This document shows positions 54,207 to 61,773 of a stretch of DNA of 64,000 nucleotides, one piece after another; position 1 is the first letter of the stretch; each line of letters starts with the position of its first letter. Location of the stretch: the NCBI RefSeq assembly GCF_000012745.1, contig NC_007404.1, forward strand, positions 310,001-374,000, given 5' to 3'. The translations under genes and the position numbers were made by a program. A model generated the notes under the pieces. It did not search any database, had not been told where the DNA came from, and worked only from the letters and a program-made list of their open reading frames with translations. The DNA is from Thiobacillus denitrificans ATCC 25259. Its GTDB lineage: Bacteria; Pseudomonadota; Gammaproteobacteria; Burkholderiales; Thiobacillaceae.

Positions 54207-54943
54207 GCGTGTGACCTCCTTGCGGCGAATTTTAGCACTCGCGCATTGGGAGTGCTAATGCGGGCCCGGGTTCCCGCATCTCGGTAATAGGCCTCCTCCA
54301 TCTCATGCCTGGGCAGCATATCTGGGAGGCTGTCGCGGGATGGCCTTTGTTTTCCCGGCTGACGAACTGTCCTGACGCGGAAGGCTATTTCTTGATCCTT
54401 GATGGACCAATTGATGCAGTACAGTCCATCGTCGTTCACTCTGCGCCTGAACAGCAAAAGGTCACCGATATAGGGGAATACCTGCACGTCTGAGCTACCG
54501 GGGACATCTGGGTTCTCGATCCTGACCCGGGGCAGCATTTTCAGATAACCCAGGCGCTCGGCGACTTCAATCATGCCCCTGATGGGCGGTAGCTGGACTT
54601 GGTGCATACCAGGGAATCCAAACAGGGGGTGAGGTGTGGGCCATGGGGCTAACATCCGCTGTTCGTGCAAATCGACCACAGCCGGGTCGTATAACGCAAG
54701 AAGGGCCGCAGCTGTCTCTGGTAGTGATAGGCAGTGGACCTCGCGGCCCAGCTTGCTTGAATTGAGTGTGCAGGCGTGGGATATGGAGGGCGCCTCCTGT
54801 GGGGTGGCGAGGATCGACGGCGTGTAGTCGGAACCGCAGCGCGGCACTGCTTGCCGCTTGAGGATGGTCGACATACGCGTAGGGGTGACGCCTTTCTTGC
54901 GGGCGCGCATAACGTATCTCCAATAGACTTGGTAATTGCGCAT
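54203..54943 (-). CDS. TnsA-like endonuclease ORF, 3' part probably replaced by rpoH leader
   Basis: A 246-residue ORF resembling the TnsA endonuclease of Tn7-like elements. LSLPETAAALLALYDPAVVDLHEQRML near residues 72-98 (split here only for naming) fits the TnsA block with its catalytic Glu and the VxDIxEQ-like end; GDLLLFRRR and YCINWSIKD near 160-185 would supply the Asp and Lys. MEEAYYRDAG near 215 resembles the helix after the nuclease core. The last 17 codons read through the CIRCE element and AAGGAGG site and stop inside the rpoH ATG (ATGA). The natural C-terminus has therefore probably been lost. No tnsB, tnsC or tniQ is nearby. Confidence 0.5.
   Translation of the reverse strand: MRNYQVYWRYVMRARKKGVTPTRMSTILKRQAVPRCGSDYTPSILATPQEAPSISHACTLNSSKLGREVHCLSLPETAAALLALYDPAVVDLHEQRMLAPWPTPHPLFGFPGMHQVQLPPIRGMIEVAERLGYLKMLPRVRIENPDVPGSSDVQVFPYIGDLLLFRRRVNDDGLYCINWSIKDQEIAFRVRTVRQPGKQRPSRDSLPDMLPRHEMEEAYYRDAGTRARISTPNARVLKFAARRSHA
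54229..54258 (-). promoter_or_regulatory. rpoH promoter inside the CIRCE element
   Basis: On the minus strand TAAAAT (plus 54229-54234) is a 5/6 match to the -10 box, and TTAGCA (plus 54253-54258) a 4/6 match to the -35 box, with 18 bases between them. Both hexamers overlap the CIRCE arms, so HrcA binding would directly block RNA polymerase. The predicted start lies just before AAGGAGG, giving a very short leader. Confidence 0.6.
54232..54258 (-). promoter_or_regulatory. CIRCE element (HrcA operator) upstream of rpoH
   Basis: The sequence TTAGCACTC (54232-54240), nine bases, then GAGTGCTAA (54250-54258) is an exact match to the CIRCE consensus TTAGCACTC-N9-GAGTGCTAA. HrcA repressor binds CIRCE and usually controls groESL and dnaK. 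CIRCE in front of rpoH is known for betaproteobacteria from comparative genomics. Here it links HrcA to the sigma-32 regulon. Confidence 0.97.
54258..54279. repeat. Inverted repeat at the CIRCE/TnsA-like junction
   Basis: ATGCGGG (54258-54264) and CCCGCAT (54273-54279) are perfect 7-base arms around an 8-base GC-rich spacer that itself contains CCCGGG. It begins at the last base of CIRCE and lies exactly where recognisable TnsA-like coding sequence ends. It could be the remnant of a transposon end or a hairpin of the old leader. Confidence 0.55.
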
Positions 54944-55148
54944 GGCCGAAGCTGGCCAGGCGGCCTGAATCAGCGCGAATTGACCTTGACTTTTGCCGGT
55001 GCGTTGAAGATACTGAGAGTGCGAGTCAGCAGTACATCATGCACACGCATGGCAAGAGCCGGGCCTTTCGAAAGAGGGGTTCGGTTTTTTGTTACATGAC
55101 GTTCTCCTCGGTACTCTCCATACGGGATGCGGGCTCGATAGCCTCAGA

Positions 55149-55424
55149 TTACTGGCTAGTCAATTTGAGGCTGCTCAGCCACGCCGCAATATCCTCCGTG
55201 TAGGCGAATTTGCCCCTCCGGTGTGGAATATTGAAAGTCTCCACCGGCAACAGTCCTCGGTTAAGCGCTTGGCGAAACGCCTCGTTGCTTGGGTAGCCCA
55301 GCAACCGGGTTAGCTTCTCGCCACCAACTATCGGGCCGTAAGCGCTGGTCAACCATTGGAAGCCAGCCCTCATTTCTCCCGCTGATGGAGTCGTGGCTAT
55401 TGAGGCACAGTCACGCTTAGTCAT
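55149..55424 (-). CDS. Small excisionase-like DNA-binding protein
   Basis: A 91-residue protein. YGPIVGGEKLTRLLGYPSNEAF and RQALNRGLLPV (residues about 29-60) look like a helix-turn-helix followed by a beta-hairpin wing ending FNIPHRRGKFAYTEDIAAWL (about 64-84). This pattern is common in small plasmid and transposon proteins of the excisionase/MerR-like winged-helix group. It is 205 bases upstream of, and in the same direction as, the TnsA-like ORF. The 205-base gap contains no clear gene. It may control excision or transcription of the element; no partner integrase is intact. Confidence 0.6.
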   Translation of the reverse strand: MTKRDCASIATTPSAGEMRAGFQWLTSAYGPIVGGEKLTRLLGYPSNEAFRQALNRGLLPVETFNIPHRRGKFAYTEDIAAWLSSLKLTSQ

Positions 55425-55736
55425 GCGTCGTCCCGTTCAACGTTCTAATTTGCACAGTAAACTAGGACGCCCGCGAGCGCAAGAAATAAAATTACGCAAG
55501 CAATTGTTATTTAATGGTTTTTTGCTGTTGCGTTACTAATTAATACTGCCAGTTAATAGGGCCGTTGATGCTGTAGCGTGTTAGGAACGCAGCGAGCCGA
55601 GACAGGTGTGGGGCGGCGGTACTTGATAAGGGCGCTAAAACGCGCTGGGGATGCCGGGTTTTTCCGCCGATCTTGATTGCGTACCCGGAAGCATCCGGTC
55701 GCAGGTTGAGGAAAACTATCGGGTCTGGAGACGCGC
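55425..55736. other. AT-rich gene-free stretch inside the foreign segment
   Basis: No gene is recognised on either strand. The first half is markedly AT-rich with T-runs (GGTTTTTTG near 55515) and ATTAATAC-like stretches, and may contain the promoter of the minus-strand DNA-binding protein. The second half (from about 55560) returns to higher GC and leads to a TGGAG ribosome-binding site in front of the zinc-ribbon ORF at 55737. Confidence 0.5.
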
Positions 55737-55940
55737 ATGGATTACAAGCTCTGCGCAGCCTGCGGTCAACTCTTCAGGCCGCGCCCTCAGACTCCAACCC
55801 AGACATACTGCCCAGCGCAGGACTGCCAGCGAGAGCGGCGCCGACGCTGGCGGCGAGCTAAACGGCATCACGATCCCGACTACTGCGACAACCAGGTATG
55901 CGGAGCGCCGGGGTATCAGCATCGTGCGTACCTATGCTGA
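55737..55940 (+). pseudogene. Truncated zinc-ribbon protein of mobile-element type
   Basis: GGAG at 55727-55730 precedes ATG 55737. The first about 52 codons (CAACGQLFRPRPQTPTQTYC, then PAQDCQRERRRRWRRAKR) match a small Cys-rich, Arg-rich protein commonly found next to recombinase genes, which normally continues DYRDNQARAQ... for 60 or more residues. Here the sequence continues only to DPDYCDNQ and then switches at about 55894 into the middle of a recombinase in another frame, ending at a chance stop. The 3' part is lost by deletion. Function unknown. Confidence 0.6.
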
Positions 55941-56710
55941 CGAGGGCAAGAGCGGTCTGCGCATCGATGGACGCCGAGCGCTGCAGCAACTGATCAAGGA
56001 TGTTGAAGGCGGGACGGCCGATTTCCAGATCATTTTGGTTTACGACGTCAGCCGCTGGGGTCGCTTCCAGGATGCCGACGAAAGCGCCTACTACGAGTGC
56101 ATCTGCCGCCGCGCAGGCATACAGGTCGCTTATTGCGCCGAGCAGTTCGAGAATGACGGCTCTCCCGTGTCTACCATCGTCAAGGGCGTTAAGCGTGCCA
56201 TGGCCCGCGAGTACAGCCGTGAGCTGTCCGCCAAGGTGTTTGCAGGCCAATGCCGCCTGATCGAACTCGGCTACCGCCAAGGCAGCCCAGCCGGCTTCGG
56301 TCTACGCCGGGTCCTCATCGATCAGCAAGGTTCGTCAAAGGGCATGCTAGCGCGTGGCGAACAGAAGAGCCTGCAGACCGATCGCGTCGTCTTGATGCCG
56401 GGGCCCGGGGACGAGATTCGCATCGTCCACCAGATCTATCGGTGGTTCATCGATGAGGGGCTGGGCGACTCCGAGATCGCCATGCGCCTCAACAGCATAC
56501 GGGTGCGCACCGATTTTGACCGGTACTGGACGCGGGCCACGGTGCATGAGGTGCTGACCAACGAGAAATACATCGGGAACAACGTCTACAACCGCATTTC
56601 CTTCAAGCTCAAGAAACTCCGCGTGGTCAATACGCCTGACATGTGGGATCAAAAAGGAAGGCGCGTTTGAGCCCGTCATGCCGGCGGACATTGTCTCTAC
56701 GAGACGGTAA
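55897..56710 (+). pseudogene. Serine recombinase remnant: no catalytic N-terminus, one frameshift, 3' truncated
   Basis: From about 55897 the frame encodes YAERRGISIVRTYADEGKSG, LILVYDVSRWGRFQDADES-like resolvase core sequence and a Recombinase (PF07508-type) domain to NNVYNRISFKLKK. The first about 40 residues, which hold the catalytic Ser, are absent: the upstream codons belong to a different gene. After codon TGG at 56644-56646 one extra G (56647) shifts the frame; reading on from 56648 gives IKKEGAFEPVMPADIVSTRR, the expected continuation, until about 56700 where kdpE sequence begins. It cannot make an active recombinase. Confidence 0.8.
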
Positions 56711-57316
56711 CCCGGACTCTGTGCGAATGTGGCGCGGTGGGGGTGGGTTTTCTTCGAGCTTACGGCGCAGCCCTGTCATGTAGACGCGTGGATAGTGGGT
56801 ATCCTCGGTATGGCTGGGGCCCCAGACTTCGCGCAGCAGCCGGTGGGTGATTACCCGGCCGGCGCGGGCAATGAGCACGGCGAGCAGCCGGTATTCGATG
56901 GGAGTGAGGTGGACCTCCGCGCCGCTCCGGGTGACCTGGCGCCGGGCCAGGTCCACCGTGACCTCGCCGAATGTGACCAGCGGCCCTTCGCTGCCGGTGA
57001 CGTGCGTGCGACGCAGTAGAGCGCGCACGCGCGCCAGCAACTCCGCCACCCCGAAAGGCTTGGTCAGATAGTCGTCCGCGCCGGCGTCGAGCCACTTTGT
57101 CCGTTTCGTCGACCCGGGCCGACAGGATGAGGATAGGGATGGCTGACCATTGCGCAGGTCGCGCACCACGTCGACGCCATCGCGATCTGAGAGACCGAGG
57201 TCGAGGATGACCAGATCGGGCTTGCGCGTGCCGGCCTCGATCAGCCCTCGTTCGCCGGTGGCGGCGTCCACCACGTGGCAGCCTTCGGCCTCCAGCGAGG
57301 TGCGGACGAAGCGGCG
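56705..57316 (-). pseudogene. KdpE-like response regulator remnant, truncated and frameshifted
   Basis: OmpR/KdpE-family sequence on the minus strand. RRFVRTSLEAEGC near 57316 starts partway into the receiver domain, so the acidic pocket (VVEDE) is missing. PDLVILDLGLSDRDGV (phospho-Asp) and DAGADDYLTKPFG remain, and the winged-helix half VHLTPIEYRLLAVL...YMTGLRRKLEEN follows. Between them the frame is wrong for about 20 codons: a second frame gives WSAIPILILSARVDETDKV, so two indels that cancel out have occurred (near 57148 and 57088). The 3' end is also rearranged at the recombinase junction. A protein from this ORF would have a destroyed receiver. Confidence 0.75.
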
Positions 57317-57392
57317 TGTCCTATAGGTACAAAGCCGATAAAGATGCGGCTAAGACTCGCCACGAAGGTGATAAGAAGACATACAGGCCGAC

Positions 57393-57584
57393 GTGGACGG
57401 CCTGGCTTTTCCCGGTAGATCCGTCTGCCCCAGCGCCGAATGGCGCCCCGAGGAAGAAGTGCGCAAGTTTTATGCCGAGGCATTCGAGCGGATGAGCACC
57501 GGTGCGCGCGTCAAGGATTTTCTTATCGTGCTGACCTCCCGAGAGGTGCGCGAATTGCTTGAGGGAAAGGTAAACCGGCGGTGA
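57393..57584 (+). CDS. DUF3562 family small protein
   Basis: A 63-residue protein beginning at GTG 57393. RPEEEVRKFYAEAFERM near residue 18 and GARVKDFLIVLTSREVRELL near 37 form the two-helix DUF3562 pattern (E-E-V-x2-x-Y-x-x-E-x-x-x-L-x2-x-A-x-V-x-D-F). It is predicted to be soluble and helical. The start is uncertain, and an N-terminal piece may have been lost since the foreign segment ends just upstream. Function unknown. Confidence 0.55.
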   Translation: MDGLAFPGRSVCPSAEWRPEEEVRKFYAEAFERMSTGARVKDFLIVLTSREVRELLEGKVNRR

Positions 57585-57901
57585 CAAGTCTGACAGCAGA
57601 TGCCGCAATCCGGCTTGAAATGAAGCTGGACAGTCGCCTCAGTAGGTACGAAGGCGGCGGAACTCAAAGAACGGAATTTAGGGCGTCAACGAACGCTTTT
57701 TCCTCAATCGCCGTTGGCAAACTTGTGGACAAACGGAAGGCTTCCGTTCCGCGACATCGAGCGATGCCCATAAATAAGGCACTCACGCTCACACCAGTCG
57801 TCACCTCTCGTGGCGGATGGCATGCGCCGAAAGCGGAAAAGCGGCCTTCGGGCGGCTGTTTCCGCCAAGGACCGGATATACGGCGAGACCATACATTTCT
57901 T
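57585..57901. other. Gene-free stretch before the EAL-GGDEF gene
   Basis: Open frames exist here, but none shows a recognisable domain, a ribosome-binding site or a plausible composition. An imperfect inverted repeat (GGAAGCCTTCCG-like, about 57730-57765) is visible. It lies downstream of the minus-strand EAL-CBS-GGDEF gene, whose stop is at 57902, so it may hold its terminator, but I cannot point to one. Confidence 0.4.
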
Positions 57902-59722
57902 TCACGCGCAATTCGCCTCGGGCACCGTGGGTTCCAGTACTAACGTCCGCCGGAAGGGAACGCGGCGCTGGTCGATGAAGAGGCTGTTTCCCTCGACGCG
58001 CTTCGCCATGCGTTTGGCGTCCGAGGCTGCGCGCGCTACCTCCTGGTGATGATGGAAGTGCGTCGGGTCGACGAAGACCGCTCCGATCGACAGTGTCACG
58101 AGGCCGTGAAAGGTCATGACGCCGCGCCTGTCCTCGGTGTGGTAACCGGACGACAGGACGTGTTCGGGGAGGAACAGGGCGAGCCGTTCCTCGTCGAAGC
58201 GGGACAACACGGTACGGCAACGCTCCTCCCAGTCCAGGCTCTGGAACAGGACGACAAAATCGTCACCGCCGATATGCCCGACGAAGTCCAGTTCAGGGTT
58301 GGAGCCATCGCAGAGGATGTGCGCGAGGAGCTGAATGATGTCGTCGCCGCGCCGAAACCCGTAGACGTCGTTGTAAGGCTTGAAGTGATCGAGATCGAAA
58401 TAGGCGGCGACAAAGGTCTGCGAATTCGTCAGTAGCCGCTCCAGGTGTTCCTGAATCGGGACATTGCCGGGCAGCCCCGTAAGTGGATTGGCATAGCGCG
58501 CGGCGACGATCTGCATTTCCGTCACCTCGCGCATCAGATCGAACCCAGATCCCAGGCCCAGGTAACGGCCCTCGTCCGTGATGATGAAGCCTTGCGTGAA
58601 GGCAGCCTTGCCTTTCTGAATGACGAGTTCGGAGAGTTCGCTCATACGGGTGGCCTTGTCGACAATCAGCGGATCGGCATCCATCAGGGCCGAGCAGGGC
58701 TTGCGACCGTGAAGTTCCCGCCCGTAGAGGCTGATGAAACGGTCCAGCAGCGCGGGGCGGTGAATGATGCCGACGGGAATCTCATTGTCGACTACGGCCA
58801 GAGCGTGCAGGTCGGGGCGAAGCATCATGAGTTCGAGCACGTCCTCGCTCACCGTTGCGGGACTTACGGCGGGCGCTGGAACGACGAGCCGGTCCGCCGA
58901 CGCGTGAAGCGTTTCCCGCATCGGTGACCATGGCAGGACGCTTACCACGCCAGATTGCAGGCAGGCCTCGACCTCGCGCGGAAGAAGACGGATCGGATCC
59001 GCCGACGGGCGACCGATGAGGTAGCCCTGTACATAGCGCATTCCGAGGTCCTTGAGCACGGCGAGTTCGGACAGATTTTCCACGCCCTCGGCAATCACGC
59101 ACGAATGCGCGCCCTCGGCGAGCTGGCGAATCGAACGCACAAACTGGATCTTGTGAGGATCCTGATGAATTCCGGAAATGAAGTGTTTGTCGATCTTGAC
59201 GTAGGCGGGCTTCAATTCTGACCACAACCGAAGGCTGGAAAAACCTTCGCCCAGATCATCGATCGCGATGTCGATCCCCTCTGAGCGCAGCGCGCGGACC
59301 GCGTCGCGAAGGCTGCCATAGTCGACGTGCGCGGAATGTTCAGTGATCTCGAAAACCAGACGGTCATTCGCGAGGTCGGCCCCCTTGAGCGCCGCGACAA
59401 CGGCCGCGGGTGCGAAGGCGGGGTCGAGCAGGCTTGCCGGCGACAGATTGACGAACAGTTGTCCGGGAAGACCGAGCGTAGTGAAGGTCGCGAAGGCCGA
59501 GCGTACGCATGCCCATTCAAGCTGTGTGCCGAGCCCGTGCGTTTCAGCCACCCGGAACAAGGTCTGCGGCGCATGCAGCGGGCTGTCCGACGGTCCGCGG
59601 GAGAGTGCCTCATATCCGCTGACCACCCCCTTCGACATGTCGAGGACCGGCTGAAGCAGAGTTGTCAGGCGTGCCGTTGCAAGAATTTCTTCCAGATGGG
59701 AGCGCATATCGTCGGGGCTCAT
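57902..59722 (-). CDS. EAL-CBS-GGDEF protein (cyclic-di-GMP turnover)
   Basis: A 606-residue soluble protein with three parts. EAL domain (about 10-250): GYEALSRGP near 36, FVNLSPASL, FEITEHSAH, AIDDLGEGFSS, VKIDKHFI, VIAEGVENL and VQGYLIGRP keep all metal and catalytic residues, so phosphodiesterase activity is likely. A CBS pair (about 285-410) may bind adenyl nucleotides. The GGDEF domain at the C-terminus has HIGGDDFVVLF near 484, an active-type loop, but the inhibitory RxxD site is PELD, lacking Arg. There is no membrane segment. It faces the EpsA-like regulator and may tune biofilm matrix production. Confidence 0.93.
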   Translation of the reverse strand: MSPDDMRSHLEEILATARLTTLLQPVLDMSKGVVSGYEALSRGPSDSPLHAPQTLFRVAETHGLGTQLEWACVRSAFATFTTLGLPGQLFVNLSPASLLDPAFAPAAVVAALKGADLANDRLVFEITEHSAHVDYGSLRDAVRALRSEGIDIAIDDLGEGFSSLRLWSELKPAYVKIDKHFISGIHQDPHKIQFVRSIRQLAEGAHSCVIAEGVENLSELAVLKDLGMRYVQGYLIGRPSADPIRLLPREVEACLQSGVVSVLPWSPMRETLHASADRLVVPAPAVSPATVSEDVLELMMLRPDLHALAVVDNEIPVGIIHRPALLDRFISLYGRELHGRKPCSALMDADPLIVDKATRMSELSELVIQKGKAAFTQGFIITDEGRYLGLGSGFDLMREVTEMQIVAARYANPLTGLPGNVPIQEHLERLLTNSQTFVAAYFDLDHFKPYNDVYGFRRGDDIIQLLAHILCDGSNPELDFVGHIGGDDFVVLFQSLDWEERCRTVLSRFDEERLALFLPEHVLSSGYHTEDRRGVMTFHGLVTLSIGAVFVDPTHFHHHQEVARAASDAKRMAKRVEGNSLFIDQRRVPFRRTLVLEPTVPEANCA

Positions 59723-59848
59723 GAACGAAAACGGAGGGTCAAATCGCGCGAAGCGTACGGAGCTTGCGTTACCGAGATGTGAATTCGTTCGATGCCTGTA
59801 ACGGCCGTGTCATTCCGGATGTCTAGGCTCGCCTCCCCGGGGGGCAAT

Positions 59849-60625
59849 ATGAATAATGCAATCGAACTCGGGGATGAGGATTGCGGACATCTCGCGCGTA
59901 TTCTGCTCGCGTCGCGTCGCGTCAATCTGCGTCATAACTTTTTCAGTTGGGTGCACGGGCCTGTGCAATCGCTCATTCCGCACGAGATCCTGCTTTGCGG
60001 GATCGCGGACGAAGGCGGCTATCTCCTGCACCAACGGTTCACGGCCTGCCGCTACTTCAAGGACGATCACTATCATCGGGTGATCCATCCTGCGGACGGG
60101 CTCATTCATCAGCTCACCCACGAATGGGGCGCAAAACGCGAACCGCGCCTTATCGCTGCGCTGACTGACGATCCAGACGGCTGGCATCGCCGTCTGCTCG
60201 ACCTCGAGTTGAAGAACCTCGCATTTCATGGGCTGTGCCGGGTCGACGGCCAAATGTGGGGATATGCGAGCTTTTCACGCCTGCGTGTGCCATTCGATGC
60301 GCGCCTTGCGCTCTTCATGGAGCTTCTATTGCCGCATCTTCTGGTGACGCTTGCGCGCGTACTCGCCAACGAAGCGCGAACTCGCTCGCTTGGCGATCGC
60401 CACGCCGGTCTCATCACGGCGCGGGAGGCGGAAGTCCTGGCCTGGGTCCGCGATGGGAAGACCAACGAGGAAATCGCCGCGATCCTCGGACTATCGATGC
60501 TGACCGTGAAGAACCATCTGCGTCACGCGATGCAGAAACTGGTCGTGCGTACGCGCGGGCAGGCAGTCGCACGCGCGATCGCACTTGGGTTTTTGCGTGC
60601 GCAATCGAGCCGAAGGCCGGAATAG
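59849..60625 (+). CDS. LuxR-family transcriptional regulator, EpsA-like
   Basis: A 258-residue regulator. ATG 59849 follows a GGGGGG stretch and is preferred to a start 19 codons upstream. The N-terminal about 185 residues form a sensor-like domain with no recognised ligand motif. The C-terminal HTH is clear: LITAREAEVLAWVRDGKTNEEIA and GLSMLTVKNHLRHAMQKL near residues 190-235, the GerE/LuxR fold. The overall layout and the place next to PEP-CTERM and polysaccharide genes match EpsA, which controls exopolysaccharide genes in Methylobacillus (TIGR03020, from memory). It probably controls the locus at 1-29183 and the PEP-CTERM gene. Confidence 0.82.
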   Translation: MNNAIELGDEDCGHLARILLASRRVNLRHNFFSWVHGPVQSLIPHEILLCGIADEGGYLLHQRFTACRYFKDDHYHRVIHPADGLIHQLTHEWGAKREPRLIAALTDDPDGWHRRLLDLELKNLAFHGLCRVDGQMWGYASFSRLRVPFDARLALFMELLLPHLLVTLARVLANEARTRSLGDRHAGLITAREAEVLAWVRDGKTNEEIAAILGLSMLTVKNHLRHAMQKLVVRTRGQAVARAIALGFLRAQSSRRPE

Positions 60626-60659
60626 AAGCCAGCGCCGGGCGGCACACTCCTTCGCCGAA

Positions 60660-60680
60660 TGAGCCGTCCGGCTCAGTTTT
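60660..60680 (+). terminator. Intrinsic terminator after the EpsA-like gene
   Basis: TGAGCC (60660-60665) and GGCTCA (60670-60675) form a 6-bp stem with a GTCC loop, followed by G and TTTT. It lies 35 bases after the regulator's stop. Confidence 0.75.
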
Positions 60681-60849
60681 CCCCCCGGCTTCTCTTCATC
60701 TCGTGTCATTCGCGCCGCCTAAAGTCGCCTCGTCCGCACGTGCGGGCTCTATTTCCGGTTGGTCCGCATGCAGTCCGCGGGCCTTCCCCACAGGGGGGCG
60801 GAAAGCTTCACCACTTTCTGGGACTTTTACTTAAAAGAGGAGCGCTTAC

Positions 60850-61707
60850 ATGAATTTCAAACTCAACGCACTGGTGGCCGCAGCTTTACTGGCTTCCGGT
60901 TCCGCACACGCTATCACCGCAACGGATGACGTCGCCACTGGCAATGCCTATCTGCTGCTGACCGTGCTCGATGCAAACTACAACGGCGGCGTGGGTCGTT
61001 CCTATACCCGTTCGCTCGAGGTCGCGATGAACGAGTTCGGCACGGGTAACCGTACCACCGGCGGCTTCACGACCAACGTCGACAGCCTGGGCAGCAGCAA
61101 CCAGACGTGGAGCACGGGCGCGCTGTGGGGCACTTTTACGGCGGGCATGGATGCAGCCACGATCGCTGGGCTGCAGTGGGACGTGACGGCGCTGGATGGC
61201 TTTGGTACTTCGTCGGCTGACCAGAAGCGTGTCCTGACCACTTCGGCGACCAATCTGGTTGATGCGCAAGCAGCTGCTGGTGTCGCCACCAACAATACTG
61301 AACTCACTTTCGCTGTGATCAACCAGGATGTTTACTGGGATGCGGCTATCGGCGCCATGGGCACCGATACCGAGATCATCGTTGACGATACGTCTTCGAT
61401 GGCGTTTGCGATCAGTGCTGCAGTGCACAGCACCAACTTCTCCGGGAAGACCCCGGATTTCAGCACTGTGGGCAACGTTGGTGACAGCATGGGTTTTTAC
61501 TACCTGACCCGCAGCGGCAGCAGCAATACGGCTGAGGCAACCGCTGTGGCGTATGGCGTGAATGGCGATGCCACCTTCACTTTCGCCGCCGACGGTTCCC
61601 TGACCTTTGCGCCCACCGTGGCCGCCGTTCCCGAGGCTTCGACCTACGGCATGATCCTGGCCGGTCTGGGCCTGGTCGGCTTTATGGCGCGTCGCCGCGT
61701 CGCCTGA
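60850..61707 (+). CDS. PEP-CTERM sorting-domain protein
   Basis: A 285-residue secreted protein. The Sec signal peptide is LNALVAAALLASGSAHA (cleavage predicted after residue 21). The body is low in Cys, rich in Thr, Ser, Gly and Asn, suitable for a beta-rich, possibly glycosylated surface protein. The C-terminus is a textbook PEP-CTERM: VPEAS at about 259, a short helix (MILAGLGLVGFM) and ARRRVA. Exosortase A recognises this tail, cleaves it and moves the protein to the outer surface, so a partner exosortase must exist elsewhere. GAGGAG precedes the ATG. The 224-base upstream gap holds a terminator and the promoter region. Confidence 0.95.
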   Translation: MNFKLNALVAAALLASGSAHAITATDDVATGNAYLLLTVLDANYNGGVGRSYTRSLEVAMNEFGTGNRTTGGFTTNVDSLGSSNQTWSTGALWGTFTAGMDAATIAGLQWDVTALDGFGTSSADQKRVLTTSATNLVDAQAAAGVATNNTELTFAVINQDVYWDAAIGAMGTDTEIIVDDTSSMAFAISAAVHSTNFSGKTPDFSTVGNVGDSMGFYYLTRSGSSNTAEATAVAYGVNGDATFTFAADGSLTFAPTVAAVPEASTYGMILAGLGLVGFMARRRVA

Positions 61708-61717
61708 TGCACCTTGC

Positions 61718-61733
61718 CCCGCCGCATGGCGGG
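61718..61733 (+). terminator. Weak hairpin after the PEP-CTERM gene
   Basis: CCCGCC (61718-61723) pairs with GGCGGG (61728-61733) around a GCAT loop, 11 bases past the stop. No clear U-run follows (ACTTTCC), so it may allow read-through to the next gene or protect the mRNA 3' end. Confidence 0.4.
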
Positions 61734-61773
61734 ACTTTCCATCGTTAATCGATTACGTCAAAGGGATAGACCA

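Larger units (their letters stand above)
54260..57330. mobile_element. Decayed foreign segment (genomic-island remnant) upstream of rpoH
   Basis: This stretch holds only mobile-element-type or broken genes: a TnsA-like ORF, an excisionase-like DNA-binding protein, a truncated zinc-ribbon protein, a truncated and frameshifted serine recombinase, and a truncated, frameshifted kdpE-like gene. Base composition is visibly more AT-rich than the flanks, particularly 55425-55600. Conserved neighbours usually found by rpoH are absent. The left limit is the CIRCE element; the right limit is unclear and may extend to 57900. No intact terminal repeats are seen. Confidence 0.55.

Noticed and set aside
57581-57943. 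Open frame of 120 residues on the plus strand after the DUF3562 gene
   Set aside because: Runs into the 3' end of the EAL-GGDEF gene, with no ribosome-binding site, no domain and mixed composition.
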